DNA of 64,000 bases, taken from the NCBI RefSeq assembly GCF_010015445.1, contig NC_053127.1:28005215-28069214 (forward strand), in the 5' to 3' direction. The translations under genes and the position numbers were made by a program. Every line of letters starts with the position of its first letter. Positions within the stretch are counted from its first letter, which is position 1. Source of the stretch: Perca fluviatilis. Its lineage: Eukaryota > Chordata > Actinopteri > Perciformes > Percidae. Of the stretch, positions 14,261 through 26,900 are shown one piece after another. The notes beneath the pieces are model-generated. The model was not told where the DNA came from, made no database searches, and saw only the letters and a program-made list of their open reading frames with translations.

Positions 14261-14291
<31 letters not shown>

Positions 14292-14695
14292 TATATAATA
14301 AATATTTCAGCCTGGATCAAAGTGGTGGACCGACCAATTTAACAATCCAGAGCCATGCCATTAGCATGACTAATTTGTTAAAATGTGCTGTGTTCACACC
14401 TCTCAATATGACAAACTCGTGGTCTTCGATGCTTCGGCACAAGTGCTCCAGGTGTTTCTCCAGGTATTTACATTTGCACTTATGTAGGGCTTGTGTTTAT
14501 TGTTGTATCATTATTACACTTTTGATTGGGGTGTCCAACTGTTTTTCTCTCTCTTTTATTTTTTATTATTATTACTTTTTTTATTTACTATTTACTATTA
14601 ACGAATATCATAAGGCAGACTGTTCTGGGTTGGTTGTTGGAGGGATTGAAAATGTAAAAAATACAATCTCTGTATAAACAATAGCATTTGTCCTT

Positions 14696-14734
14696 GAAAT
14701 AAATAAATAACTAAATAACTAAATAAATAAATAA

Positions 14735-14811
<77 letters not shown>
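14696..14811. repeat. (AAAT)n then (AT)n microsatellite
   Basis: AAATA-type units up to about 14739 run into an uninterrupted AT tract of about 70 bases. Confidence 0.92.
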
Positions 14812-14814
<3 letters not shown>

Positions 14815-15702
14815 AAGTGCTGTGTTTAAGTGAGCTAGCGGTCTCAAAAGCCTGGAAGAGAAGGCAAAATGGACTATTTCATCTGTTCGGATTTCTCCAG
14901 TATTTCAAAGTACATGTTTTGTCAGTAACTTGTGAATTTTGTTGTTGATAGGAAAGGCCTAAAAGAATCTAAAATAGTTTTTCTTTATTTTGAGCCCTTT
15001 TTTGTAGCATAGTTTGACAATGTATACACAACATTCTTCCTTCACCTGGGGGAGAATACAAAACCCACCAGCAGCATATTAATTCTACCACCATATGGCG
15101 CAATTGTCATCTCTTGCAACATGGTTCCCTGTAAATCTCTATAAATGTGGCCTTGATCTCCAGGGAAGGGATAGCTTGGCCTCCACGCCCGCCATGGATC
15201 AGCAGGCTTTCCTCTGTACTCCCAGTGGATCGGTTTCAACTGGAAGGTTGGAGGACAGGTGCTTCACTTGACCTGCACTGTCAGGACAAATTCAGAAAAG
15301 GTCACACAAGATACCCATCTCACTGGGAATGCAAAAATGCCAAGGTATTCTCAACTGTTTAGCCCTACATGATTGAATTCCACTGACCCCTGAGAGTACC
15401 CTGGCCCTGCCTGGCCCTATGTCAGGTACAGTGCCATCAAAGGAAAATTAATGCAAGATGTGTGTATTCGTGTGTGCGTGCGTGCAATCTTTTATAGTCA
15501 GCGGTGACTCACTGCTCTCCATTGTAATGGATGCGTGGCTGTGGCTACATGATGGCACAACTTAAAAGAGCTGCACACATTTGCTACTCCTTCAGTACCA
15601 TGGTGGTTTCTCAGAAGGACAGACAATAAAACTGCTCAAAAAGAAGAGCGAGACAAAGCCTGTATCATTAACATTTCATTTAAGTTAATTTATGTGTGTG
15701 CG

Positions 15703-15703
<1 letters not shown>

Positions 15704-15757
<54 letters not shown>
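15704..15757. repeat. (CA)n microsatellite
   Basis: Perfect CA repeat of about 27 units. Confidence 0.93.
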
Positions 15758-15761
<4 letters not shown>

Positions 15762-17579
15762 GGTGTAGAAGGAGAATCCCTCACTTTAATGTGAGTTGGT
15801 AATGCTGTTTGTTTCAGCCCTGATGTTCCCTTATTCCTCTTCCATCCTCTTCAACTCGCCCTGTCTGTGGGCCTGTTTAAAGGATAAGTCCAGTAGCAAT
15901 TCCTTTAACATACTGCATTGTGTGTGTGTGTGTTTTTGCATGTGCTACAAATAACTTTGTCACTCTTTTGCACAAACGTAAGAGGCAGTGACTGAGTGTA
16001 TACTGAAGTAACGGATACTTTCTCTGGTGATCTGCATGAGGAGAGCTATGAAAAGTAGAAAAGAATGTGTTGTATAACGTCCATGAATTCCAGACCTGGT
16101 CTAATGACTTAAAAAGAAGGGGGCCGGCAGGATTAAGAGATTTGCCATCTTTCCTTTTACCTGCTTCTCCCTTCTTCCCTGTGCCCTAAGACACATCTCA
16201 ACAGCCATCTCTTGTGGAAGAGGGTGGACAGGACAGCTCTAGCCCCTGCTTCCTGTGCTGCAGGCTGCAGCTTTGTCAGATTCCCCTGCTCAGGAGAAAC
16301 CATTAGTCCAGAGCTTGTCTGATAGGTTGGACACACGTGGGGGTCTGTTCAAGGCGAGAGCCAGAGGCAACATGGAATCGTAGTCTCAGATCACTAAAGG
16401 AAGGAGACGATAGAAAAGCAGTAGCAGGCAGGCTGAACTGATGACCATATGGAAATACAAAACACAAACATGCCTTGACAGCAGATCTGTGTGGGCTGGC
16501 CACATAAAAGAATATTAATAATCTCCCCTATCAACATCACTGATCATGTTTCTCATGGTCTAGCTGGCTTTAAAGTTGACATTTGTCCCTAAATTGCCTT
16601 TTTTTTTTTTTTTTTACACAAACAGCAGTTAATCTGAGAAAAGTCTGCGTTGTTTTTAACAGGCGCTGTGGGTAAGCAAGGGGAAATTGTGAGCTTATAG
16701 TGATTTCATTCATACCTTTATATAACTGCCAGTGTCGCCAAGGGGCAGATGGGAGGGATGGGGATGTGATTCTACTGCTGTTTATGTTGGGGTCTCATAT
16801 GGTGTCCATACCAGTGGACATGGCAGAGCTTTGCATGCCAGACATGCACGCCGTGAATGTCCACTGTGGCTTGCAACAAAATTCAGAGCAGGCTTTTTTC
16901 CACTGCTACTCTCACTGTTACGGTGTTGTGAAAAGACATTTGAATTGGACTTCAGTGAGTGAATGTGTTTGCCAAATGTGTGGGTTTAACCCTGGAGGAT
17001 GTTCCAGATTAATTAGCAAGTAAATAATTAGAGGGTTCTATCTATGCAAGAAAATATAAAAGTGAGAACAAAGCACAGAGTTTCATCCACACTTATACTA
17101 TAATCAGCCACTTTACTGAAGATATTCCTTTCAACATTGCACTTCATCTGCATCCCTGGCTGTTGCTATGCATATCAAATCTTCCAAAAACTTCATGGAT
17201 TTGGAGTCAAATCAATTTTCTGATCCCTTTCTGATGATTTTCAAATTTCTTTTAAGTTGTATTGAATTTTCATCTCATCAAGAGTTCTCACACAGCAAGG
17301 AGTTTAGATGCTATATATGAAGAAAAAAAAACACTCCAGACACCTGGACACACTTCAGGAAAACAAATCTATAATATATTTTTTGATATGTATTTATGTT
17401 ATGCCACTATGCACAGCAGCACCTCGAACAACATGTAAAGCAGTGAGGAGCCCAGAGGAGCCCTGCACAGGCTGTTATCTCATCCAGGGAGATAGGAAGT
17501 ATGGACAGGAAATCTAGAGGGAGGGGGAGGAGAGGGCCCATATGGGAAGTGCAGTGTAAACAGTCTCGGTTTTTTAATC

Positions 17580-17765
17580 ATCCCAGCTCACGTTCGGAAC
17601 TGGACATGCTTTGATGTTCTCCCTGAGCGCCGCCTCCGCCCTCCCATCCCTCGTTCCCAAACGGCCGTGCCGAGGGCCAGCCAGGGAAACGTGCAGATAG
17701 TGGCCTCGGACAGTCGAGGGCTCCGGGAGAGCCGAGGAGGCATTCGGTACCTTGTGGGACACCGA
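17580..17765. promoter_or_regulatory. GC-rich, CpG-containing block in the rnf43 intron
   Basis: In AT-rich surroundings this stretch has many CpGs (GAGCGCCGCCTCCGCC, AACGGCCGTGCCGAG, GACAGTCGAGG) and contains GCTTTGATG at 17608-17616, a TCF/LEF match. Frames through it give arginine- and proline-rich nonsense with no family match. It could be an intronic enhancer, an alternative promoter or an unrecognised non-coding exon; its role is inferred. Confidence 0.3.
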
Positions 17766-20700
17766 GAAGGGAGACGAAAGAATGTGAAGTGGTGCAGAGT
17801 TAACTTGTGTTCAGTCAATTGCCTGCCCTGCCTTAATTATAGCTGATGCATTTAAGGCAGCTCTCAAAAGGTCAATTCAACATTTCAAAGTACAAAGACC
17901 CAAAAATACAGCGCAAGGAAGAAAAAAACATCAAGATGGCTTTGAGAGAAAATAGGTGGAGCTCCTTTGATGTCCTTTAATTGGGCACAATGCCCATTGG
18001 AGGATAAACTCCAACTCCTTCTCTCAACAGAGGACAGTTGACAATCCTCTCAAGTTCAAAGTTATCCCAGAAGCCTTTGCACTTCCCCTCTGGTCATAAT
18101 GTAAGCTTCATTTTGAAAAAGGGGGAGAGAGAGTCAAAATTCCTCAGCACTTGTATTTGTCCAAATAGTGCTGGCCAGACCCCAGCCAGTGTTCCAATGA
18201 ACGTGTTCATTCAGAGGACAGGGCATACTTCCAGGGAGATCACAGTTTAATAGATCAGAGCGAGATGCGTACCAAAGCAAAGTCTTATGACTTGAATAGA
18301 GGGAAACTGATTTGGATTTCGGAAACGGATTTCTTCTATCCCAGGCACTCGGAGTTTGTTCCTCACATGCATTAGCAAACATAATCAAAGCAGGATCTGA
18401 TGATTTATAAGATAAATAACTTCAGTTCTACAGTTACAAAACAATTCGCCAAAAAAAAAAGGGTTGAATATGTGCATCTGCACTGTTTAACGTAACAGCC
18501 GGTGAAGGGTCATCTTTTACAACATTGTACGACAGATATAAAAGCCTTGCAGTGTTTAAATGACATTTCCATTTCACTTCTATTGCCAAATGCCGGCTTC
18601 CTAGATATCAACCTCTAAAATTAGACAATTCAAATAAAACAGCACGACATCCCAAGGGAGAGACATGTTGATGAAGATCAGCGTGTCAAATAATAACTGC
18701 AGCTTATGAAAAAGGGTTGCCATGCTTCAGCATCAAGTCAAATCTGGGGGGTAGCTTCTCCTAAAGTGCACTTGGTGAACTCACAGGCAGGATGTAATCT
18801 TACTGAGAGACAATTTGGCTTTGTGGTTATGATAATACATGAAGTCTGGACACCACTGAGGAGAGCGCACAATCTAAGGTAGAATAAGGACAATGACCGT
18901 ATGAAGCAGAGAACCCCCCCCCATACACTGGAAAAGAAATACATAAAGCAGGACCGTAAAGCAGCATGCAGAGGCAATGAGGACCTGTTGGAACAGGTCT
19001 AAGCTGCAACAAAGAGCATCCTGCAGCATAACACCACCTCTATGCACTGTGGGAACAGCCTGGGAAGAGAGCCTGACAAAACTATACCTTCCTAGCCTCG
19101 GACAGAACCACAATCAATGGTCTGCTTTAGGGAAACAAGGAAACAGAAGAGCGGACAAAACCCAACTGTACAGACTTTTTAGCCAGCAGAAAGCAAGAAA
19201 AAAACAGGGATCTTATCAGCAGAGGATGAAGCGGTCGCCCATTCTGACTATAGCAGAGATAAAAAAATAAAAAAAAAAGAATAGTTTGAATGTGGCACTG
19301 GTGCACATTTCTTCACACAGTTAAGGAAATCCGGGCAGGTTTCACTTCTACAATCTTGATCAAGCTCATCACCCATGTGCTACCTTAATATGTACAGTAT
19401 TTTGCTGAAGCTCTTTGCTGAGAACTGGTGACAGGTTAATATCTTTTCGTGCATTTTTCCTCTACAGCCTGTTTGCATTTGGAACACTACAAAATACTCT
19501 GCCAGGTTTTATGGGAAAACAAATAAAGAAAGCTGGAAATTCCAGAAAGTTGTAAGTGTCTTTGATCTCGCCTGCCTGGCCTGCACAGTGAAATGCATCC
19601 ATAACAGACACATTAAAGCCAAAATCACTTTTAACTGGAGAGGGAGACAGCTTTTGGCTTTTCACAGTGCCCTAATACTGGCCTTTCTCTGTGGGGAAGT
19701 CATGTAAATCCTTATCAATTATGGCTAACTTGCAGCATCTGGCTTGCCATTCACAAAACCTCCCACGCCTGGTGAGTGAGAAGTGACATGATCCTACAGT
19801 ACCTCATATCTGTCGTCCCGTTTCTCTGGAGACTGTAAATAAATTGACACAGCCAAGCTTTGAGGCCCGGGAGCCTTAATCCACTCCTGAATCCTAAATA
19901 TGCACACTGAATAAAGCATAAAACTTTACATTTGCAAGGTGACAGCATGTTTTTTTCTAAATGGTAAAGAAGAAGCACTTTTGCTTAAATCATAGGTTTG
20001 CATGAGTCTAAACATGATTTGCTGTGTTGTTTAAACAGTCTTTGACCACACCTTGATATTAAAAATGTTGGAAGAGCATTAGATGCCATAAATAGTTACT
20101 GCAAAACAAAGCTACCATCTTTGAAAAGACACACATAAAAAGGTTGGCAACCTCAACCAAACCCATGTTTTTTCAGGGATAAGTAAAAATAGATTGAAGA
20201 CAAACTAACCTCAATAACACCTGTATGTCATCACTATTGTTCAAAGAAGATTTTCTGTCATAACATGCTGAGAAGATATGGTGGTATTGTGAGCAGCTCT
20301 CTGAAGGATACAGTGTACTGTAACCCATGGTCACTCTATATTATCAGTATTTTGATGGCGTATAGCAACAAGTCCAGGTGTTAACATCATTTGGTTGTAA
20401 ACTGTTTTTTAGGTTAGAGGGGCCACAATAGTCATTCCTCAGAAGGATTGATGCACTGAACGACAGGACAGCGTGTGTGTTTACATTTTACTTTTTGTAA
20501 TCTATGGACTTTGAATGTTGAATTGTTACTCTCCAGTTGACACTATTTAACTTTATCAATATTTTTTTCCAATACTGTGAAGGGAGCACATTCAGTTGTA
20601 GTAATACTGATCTGATCTCTATCTCGGTTGTCCATTTGTACAGATAGAAGACTTCTACAATAAAATTATCAATGGCAGGGTCCCCTGAGACAAAAAATAA

Positions 20701-21011
20701 TTAACAGGCCAATGTAAATGCAGGCCTACTGCTTATCAAGGCAAAAAGGATGCCAAGTGGTAAAGCTGTGGTCCTTCAAGACCATATATCCTCATAGCCT
20801 ATATCTACATCTGCCTAAGTGTCTTTATGTGATTTGAGGGCGCTATTGCCTTGTAGAGGAGCCTGTAGACACTGTGGGCTCCTGTGACACAGCTGAACTA
20901 CAACTCTGACAACAGGTGCCGCACCCGCACTCCTGTCCAGTGATTTCCTCATTTTATTGGAGGTACAGTAAAGAATGAGTGAGAATGGGATGCTTTTTTA
21001 TGACACCTTAC

Positions 21012-21221
21012 CTGCATTAGTTTTCCCTCCGCGTAGCCGGCACTTCCTCCCACGAACACCCCTTCCAAAGTGATGGTCTTCCCCATCAGCAGTGTCACCT
21101 TGATGACAGCTCGGAGGGCCGGCCGCTCGGACTCCAGGCCCGGCTGGCCCAGCACCACCTGCAGGGCCGCCATGAGCAGCCACGGCCAGAGCCCGGCCAG
21201 GCGCCGCTGGGGGACGGTCAT
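21012..21221 (-). CDS. rnf43: rnf43, first coding exon (E3 ubiquitin ligase, N-terminus only)
   Basis: This 210-base exon encodes residues 1-70 of a protein starting [10 protein letters not shown] and ends at a good donor (CAG|GTAAGG) in phase 0. Residues 8-25 (including LWPWLLM) form a hydrophobic signal peptide. The tail EGKLMQ, after LEGVF, is where human RNF43 has the same words, opening the protease-associated ectodomain. RNF43 is a single-pass membrane RING E3 ligase that ubiquitinates Frizzled receptors, dampens Wnt signalling and is itself cleared through R-spondin/LGR. No RING exon or second ectodomain exon was found at lower coordinates, so the rest of the gene probably lies beyond the left edge, implying an intron of more than 21 kb. 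The neighbour hsf5 supports the assignment through synteny. Paralogue znrf3 is less likely given that neighbour. The start is the ATG immediately before the signal peptide; an earlier in-frame ATG at 21362 would add an implausible leader. Confidence 0.86.
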
Positions 21222-21256
21222 GGCCTCGGCTGTAGCGGCGGTGCCCGGCCGCACAT
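21218..21256 (-). other. Upstream ORF overlapping the rnf43 start codon
   Basis: A 13-codon ORF (stop included) starts at an ATG in strong context (CCACCATGT, A at -3). Its TGA overlaps the rnf43 ATG as ATGA. If it is present in the mature leader it would place terminating ribosomes exactly at the main start. Whether this stretch is exonic is inferred, because no 5' splice junction could be proved. Confidence 0.5.
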
Positions 21257-23984
21257 GGTGGACTTCAAAGCAGACAAGCACCGCGGATAGACAAACGGAG
21301 AAAGTATTTTTATGTCCCAACTTCTCCTTTCCGCCTCGATGACTACTGCTAAACAGATACAATCCAAACTTTTAAAGCTGAAGGTCTGTCATCATAACAC
21401 GTTTGAATGTCCTAAAACTTCCATTCAGCACCAGAGTCATATTGGAACTCCACACGTTATAGAAAATGCATATTAGGCTACTCAGTGCCCAGTCCCCATG
21501 GAACAATGCGCTTCCTTACAGAAAACCGATATCTTCCGAAATACAATAAGCTTGAATGAACTTTTATCCAGTGTCATTAATGTTGGTGGCGAAACATTGC
21601 ATGCTCAAAGACACACTGTTGTCTTAGAGCTTGAAGCGTGCATTGGTTTCCAACAGCCTGGTCTTCATGAGATACACAACAAATGTCCTCATTTGTAAAG
21701 TGTTTGCGTTATAGTTGAGCTGCTGTATCCTCTCCCAGAAGGGCAGGTCCTGGCAACAGTGTACCAATCTTCATCCGTATCCAAACTGCTATTATTTATT
21801 TATTATTATTAATATTACAGTGTACACCGGTCACTGTACCTTATAATCACATTTTGCGACCAAACACAAGTTGACAAACGGCGTCAGAAGATAGCACATC
21901 CTGTGGGCGCCACATTTTCTGGATAAATCCACAAAAACGCAGTAGAGCGACAACTTGAACTTCAAAGGCTGGGTTGCAGGTTGCCGCCGGAAAGTTATAA
22001 GGCATGTTGACAGATAGTGCAGTGCCAAAAAGTTGGGTCATATTTTTACAACCAAAGAGTTGCGATAAATAATCCTCGAAGTTGTTAAATTCAGTAGGAT
22101 ACACCGCCCTATCTAATGATTAACCCAAGCAAATGAACCGTTGTCTTACTTCACTTACTTGGTAATTATATTGGGTCCGAAACCAAAGCGACTTCTCTAA
22201 CAAACCCATCAACTTATTTTCTACAGTCGGTCCTCATTTAAACCAACTCACTGTAAAAAAAATAAACACACAACACACACACACACACACAGGCTTTTCT
22301 CTGAGTTCAGTGCCTCCGCTGCACTGTAAGAAATTAGATACGATCCTCCCGAGAACACCGAGGGAAAATGAATTGTTTATCAAAATCATCAACGATTACA
22401 GAGTAGAAACACTACAAAAAGTACGTGATAAGAGTGGTCCAAACTCCGTGTGATCTCCATTTAAAGTTGATAAAGTGAAGAGACGCCGTGTAGTTATGAC
22501 ACCGTCCCAAAAGTCTACCTCCCGGACTGTCTCTCGCTCCCCTGGGATCTCATTGACACTCTCTACCTGCTCACTGTCCTGCTGCCTTCCAGTGCTGTCG
22601 GAGATTGGGACTTTAGAGAAACGATGCACATCAACGACCAGATGTTTGGGCAAGGGTGGATTTTTGTCACGTCATTTTTTTTTAGAAGGAGAAGCCGTGT
22701 AAACAAATTATGTTACAGGTAATTATTATTACGCTGCTATCAAAATTCAAAAGTAATAGTTACAAAAAGTAGGCTATTTGCTCCTTTGTTCATGCAATGC
22801 GATGTGACTGTGTAATGGCAGTCTTTGATAATAAGCAGCTATCAAATACCAATATGTATTACAGGCTTCGTTTGCAACCCCAAAACACTTGCATGTCACA
22901 GAATTAAAAATAAATAGTTAAAGTAATACCGTAAAATGAGCTTCCGAATAGCACCTGAAAGCCACACTGGAGGCTGAGGGCGGAGCAGTTCTTGCAGCAA
23001 CAGCAAATCAAAAACGAGTAAGTGGCTCCCTCTAGTGTACACAATCCTACAGAACCAGCAGACACCTTTAGGACACAACTGCTGTGTCAACAAGAAATAA
23101 TGAAAATTCACATACACAGCAAACCATCAAGCCAAATTATTGGACATATATTCAACTTTAATTATAATACTTTTACACACTTGCAATTAAAAAAAAAACA
23201 CTTCAGTGACACGTTCAAAAAACCCTGCACCTTTTAAGTGATGCAGTGGAAAAATAAAAAGGTGGGGAAATGCAACCACCACTTGGTCACCATCATAAAG
23301 CAATCAATATCAACAATCAATAGGATTATATTTTCATACACTTATTCAATATTTTCTCCCCCATTACAGCAGTTTGTTACAACTTGCTATGACAAACACT
23401 ACCAGTTATGCTATTAAAAACTAAGTCAAGCATGCACATTACATGGGGACAGCCAGAGGTAGCCTTTACTGTAGCAAATCTGTATAAATTATACTTAAAA
23501 TTACAATTCTTTAAAAACATTACAAGATACTTACATTTTAGAAAATACTGTGGTAAAAATATAGAGGTAAAACCTTTTTTTAATGTTTTGTTAATCAAAT
23601 TATTGTATTTTCCAAAGTCACTAACAATAAGGAAAATCACTGCTATTAAACAAATACTGTACACAAATGTACAGCCTACAACTACTTTTGCTACAAGAAT
23701 GAAATAAAATTTAAAATAGAACGCATCTTTTACACAAAACTCACTAAAATGGAGAATAAAGTCTGATAATAGTGAGAATCTGAGATCAAATCCTGAAGTG
23801 AATCAAGACTCCCTGTCACATGCCAATCAAATCAACAAGTTGAGATCTAAAACGAGAAATACAACCAACTGTCAGTAAACTTGTTGCAGTGATGACTTGC
23901 AAACATACATTCACATTTTAAATGCCTTTTTCTTCCACTGGTTTTATTCTGACCGTGCTCCCTAGATGTTAAATAATGTCTTAC
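21257..23984. other. rnf43 5' side and hsf5 3' flank
   Basis: No protein-coding exon is recognised. The part next to rnf43 (to about 22.7 kb) should hold its leader and promoter, but no clear non-coding exon boundary was resolved. A short CA repeat lies at about 22272-22290. On the minus strand an AATAAA at 23943-23948 sits 37 bases after the hsf5 stop and could be its poly(A) signal. The remainder to 23.9 kb is AT-rich and featureless. Confidence 0.5.
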
Positions 23985-26900
23985 CTAAATATTTGGTGTA
24001 CTTCCTGTCCATTTGCTGTTATCGGCCTGACTGGTATCCCTCAGACTGTCGCTAACCTCGCCACCTATAACCTCCGTGTCCTTTGCATCATCAACGGTAA
24101 CCTTGCCAGGGCACAGAGGAAACCACAGCAAGTAACGTACAGGTCTTCTGCTAAGCTGTTACACGTTCTCTAATCATATATGAATAGGTCTGCTGGACAG
24201 ACCTCACCCAGCCATTCCTGGCAAAGTCTTTTAGAAAAAATAAAGCTAATTGCCTTCAGGGGATCTACAATGTAGAGACTTACCTCGGATATGGCATCTT
24301 CAGGCATTTTGTCAGGTACTGAAACCACAGATTCTTCCTGCTGTTCGCATTTGACTAGATCAGCATGGCCTGACACAGCCATTATAATGGATCCATACAA
24401 AGGGTTAGCTTTCATGGTGCTGGCAGGTTTGTCATACATCACGGGGTTACAGGTGAACGGCACTAACACAGGGCCTGGCTTCTCTGGGGTCACGACTCTA
24501 ACCAGGTTGTTATTGGGCGGAGTTTGCATCACCTCATCGGCAATCTGGAAAATTGTGTCCAAGTTAATGTCAAATTTTTTCACCTCCTGGTGTTCCATGT
24601 TCTTTATATCCTGGTTGTTGTCCCCATGGCACAACATATTCACAGGATAGCTCGCCTGTAACAGTGAAATAAAAAGATATGTTTTAGACACAGTAAATGT
24701 TCAAAATATTCCCTGCCTGGTACGGAAACAACTCCGAACAGGACCGCAAGGCCCTGCAAAGAGTGGTTTGTTTCGGCTGAACATACAATCAGCGCAGCCC
24801 TACCCTGCCTAAAGGATATTTATATCAGGCGCTGCGATAAAAAGGCTAAGAGAATCATTAAAGATCCAAACCACCCAGGTTAAAGGCTTTTCTGTTGAGG
24901 TCGGGAAGAAGGTACTGGATACACCAGGCCAGCACTTAAAGGTCCCATGGCATGAAAATGTCACTTTATGAGGTTTTTTAACATTAATATGCGTTCCCCC
25001 AGCCTGCCTATGGTCCCCCAGTGGCTAGAAATGGCGATAGGTGTAAACCGAGCCCTGGGTATCCTGCTCTGCCTTTGAGAAAATGAAAGCTCAGATGGGC
25101 CGATCTGGAATCTTCTCCTTATGAGGTCATAAGGAGCAAGGTTACCTCCCCTTTCTCTGCTTTGCCCACCCAGAGAATTTAGCCCACCCATGAGAGAGAG
25201 ACATCATGGCTTTCAAACAAGCAAAGTGGCAGTTGGTCAAGCCCCCTTCCTCAAGCAGCTACAGACCCCCCTTAGCTACAGACAGAAATGGCACATCCTA
25301 AGGAAAGCTCATTGTGGGACTGGCTCTAGTGGCTGTAATTCTGCACCAAGGCTGAATTTCGGGAAAGAGACTTCAGATACAGTATTAGGGGACCACTAAG
25401 GCCTATATAAAAGCATCCAAAGAGCACCATGTCATAGGACCTTTAAAGTCTCTGAAGAAACTTCTACCCTCAGGCCACTAAGATCCTAAATGAGGACACT
25501 GCCTAACCCCTGTGGTCCAAATGCGCCATGGTCTGGCTGCGCTGTGGGTTTATTCTGTCCGCCGCTATGCGTCATAACACACTGGGAGCGTCTCAGAAAC
25601 GGAGCGTTTTGCCTGCATATTTTGTTGTTTCGGTAATTTTTTCCTGGATATTTGTGCTTCTACCATAAAAGTAAATAGTCTACATAGTTAAATGGTTTCT
25701 GACATTACTGTATGTCCAGTCATGAACGACATGGATCAAAAGGTTTGTGGCTGTGTTTCAGTTGTTAAAATAGTGTAGTGATGTTATATACGATCGGGAG
25801 TCTTCACAGTGTGTTTATTTTGAAAATTGACCAGATGCTCTAGCTGTTCCACTTCCTGCCCAGCCTGTTGACCTCCCCACCAAAAATAGATCTGCCACGT
25901 ATTTTTAGCAGAGCAGAGCGGAGAGACGCTTCTGGGATGCACTGTGTAACGGCTGGTGGAATGCCCCCCCCCCCCCATCACACAGATTTGTTGTGTGACA
26001 TTGATCACATGACTGTGGATAGAAAAGTGACCACACTCCAGATCACCTACCTGGTAATAACTGTGGGGAGAAAACGAGCCTGTCTGAATCCCACTACCTG
26101 CCATATGTGATGCCACAAGGTTCTGATGGTAGCACTGGCAAACTTCAACAAGACAAAAGATAATATTTTAGATTATAAAATGCAGGATTTGGGTTGGAGT
26201 TGAAACCTACATTTTTGCATTCCCAATTAATAAGTACTATTGATTCTACACACAGAAATGTTCTCCTCATTTACCAACATAAGTAAAGTGATGTAAATAG
26301 TGTGGTTTATAACTCTCATCCCATACTATCCTAACAAGTGAACTGATGTCATGCTCACCTGGGGAATAGTAGCCAGGCGGATATTGTGCATTTGGAGAAG
26401 TAAAAGGGAAATTTGGGTTTCCATGGTTTGCACGGGACAGTAAACTCTGCTGAATGTGCATGGCATTGGCGCTTGAGGCTACCCCAGCATAGTGGTGGCT
26501 TAAAGACACTTGTAACCCTTTGTCTGCAGCAAAGACAGTCGGCGAAAGAGCTGCACCATGGCCTCTTATCAGGAATCGTGGTGGGACTGGGGTTCCATTG
26601 TGTGCTGTCATGGGCTGAGCTTTATTGGGATAGTAAGGATGAGTTGACTCCTGATGTGTGGGGCTAAGCAGTGAAGTACTGACTGCAGAAACAGGAAAAA
26701 GCAAAGCATGACGACAACCTGTTAGACATCCATTATTGAAATGTAAAGCACTGGATTGTGGAATTAAAACTATAATATATAATAAAAATAAGACCTTTGG
26801 TTCAGATGAAAAGTGATGAAGCATTTAGATGTATAGTGATTTCCCAAGTGGGGTTTGTGGACACTTTTCAGTCCATGAAATGTTTAGGAAATAGTTTCAT

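Larger units (their letters stand above)
1..21011 (-). other. rnf43: Long putative first intron of rnf43
   Basis: I see no convincing coding exon on either strand here. Open frames are short, low in complexity or lie in repeats. Contents: AT-rich unique sequence, CA, GA and AT microsatellites, at least three hAT-like MITEs, one TTAA-flanked MITE, a GC-rich block near 17.6 kb and several TCF/LEF-type motifs. It is called an intron because the rnf43 exon at 21012-21221 ends in a donor reading into it and no later rnf43 exon is visible. A separate non-coding transcript cannot be excluded. Confidence 0.6.

Noticed and set aside
14180..14677. 165-codon plus-strand frame
   Set aside because: Isoleucine/asparagine and tyrosine runs come from AT-rich microsatellites; no domain, start context or splice support.
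20998..21183. Glycine- and alanine-rich minus frame overlapping the rnf43 exon
   Set aside because: Out-of-frame shadow of the rnf43 signal peptide exon.
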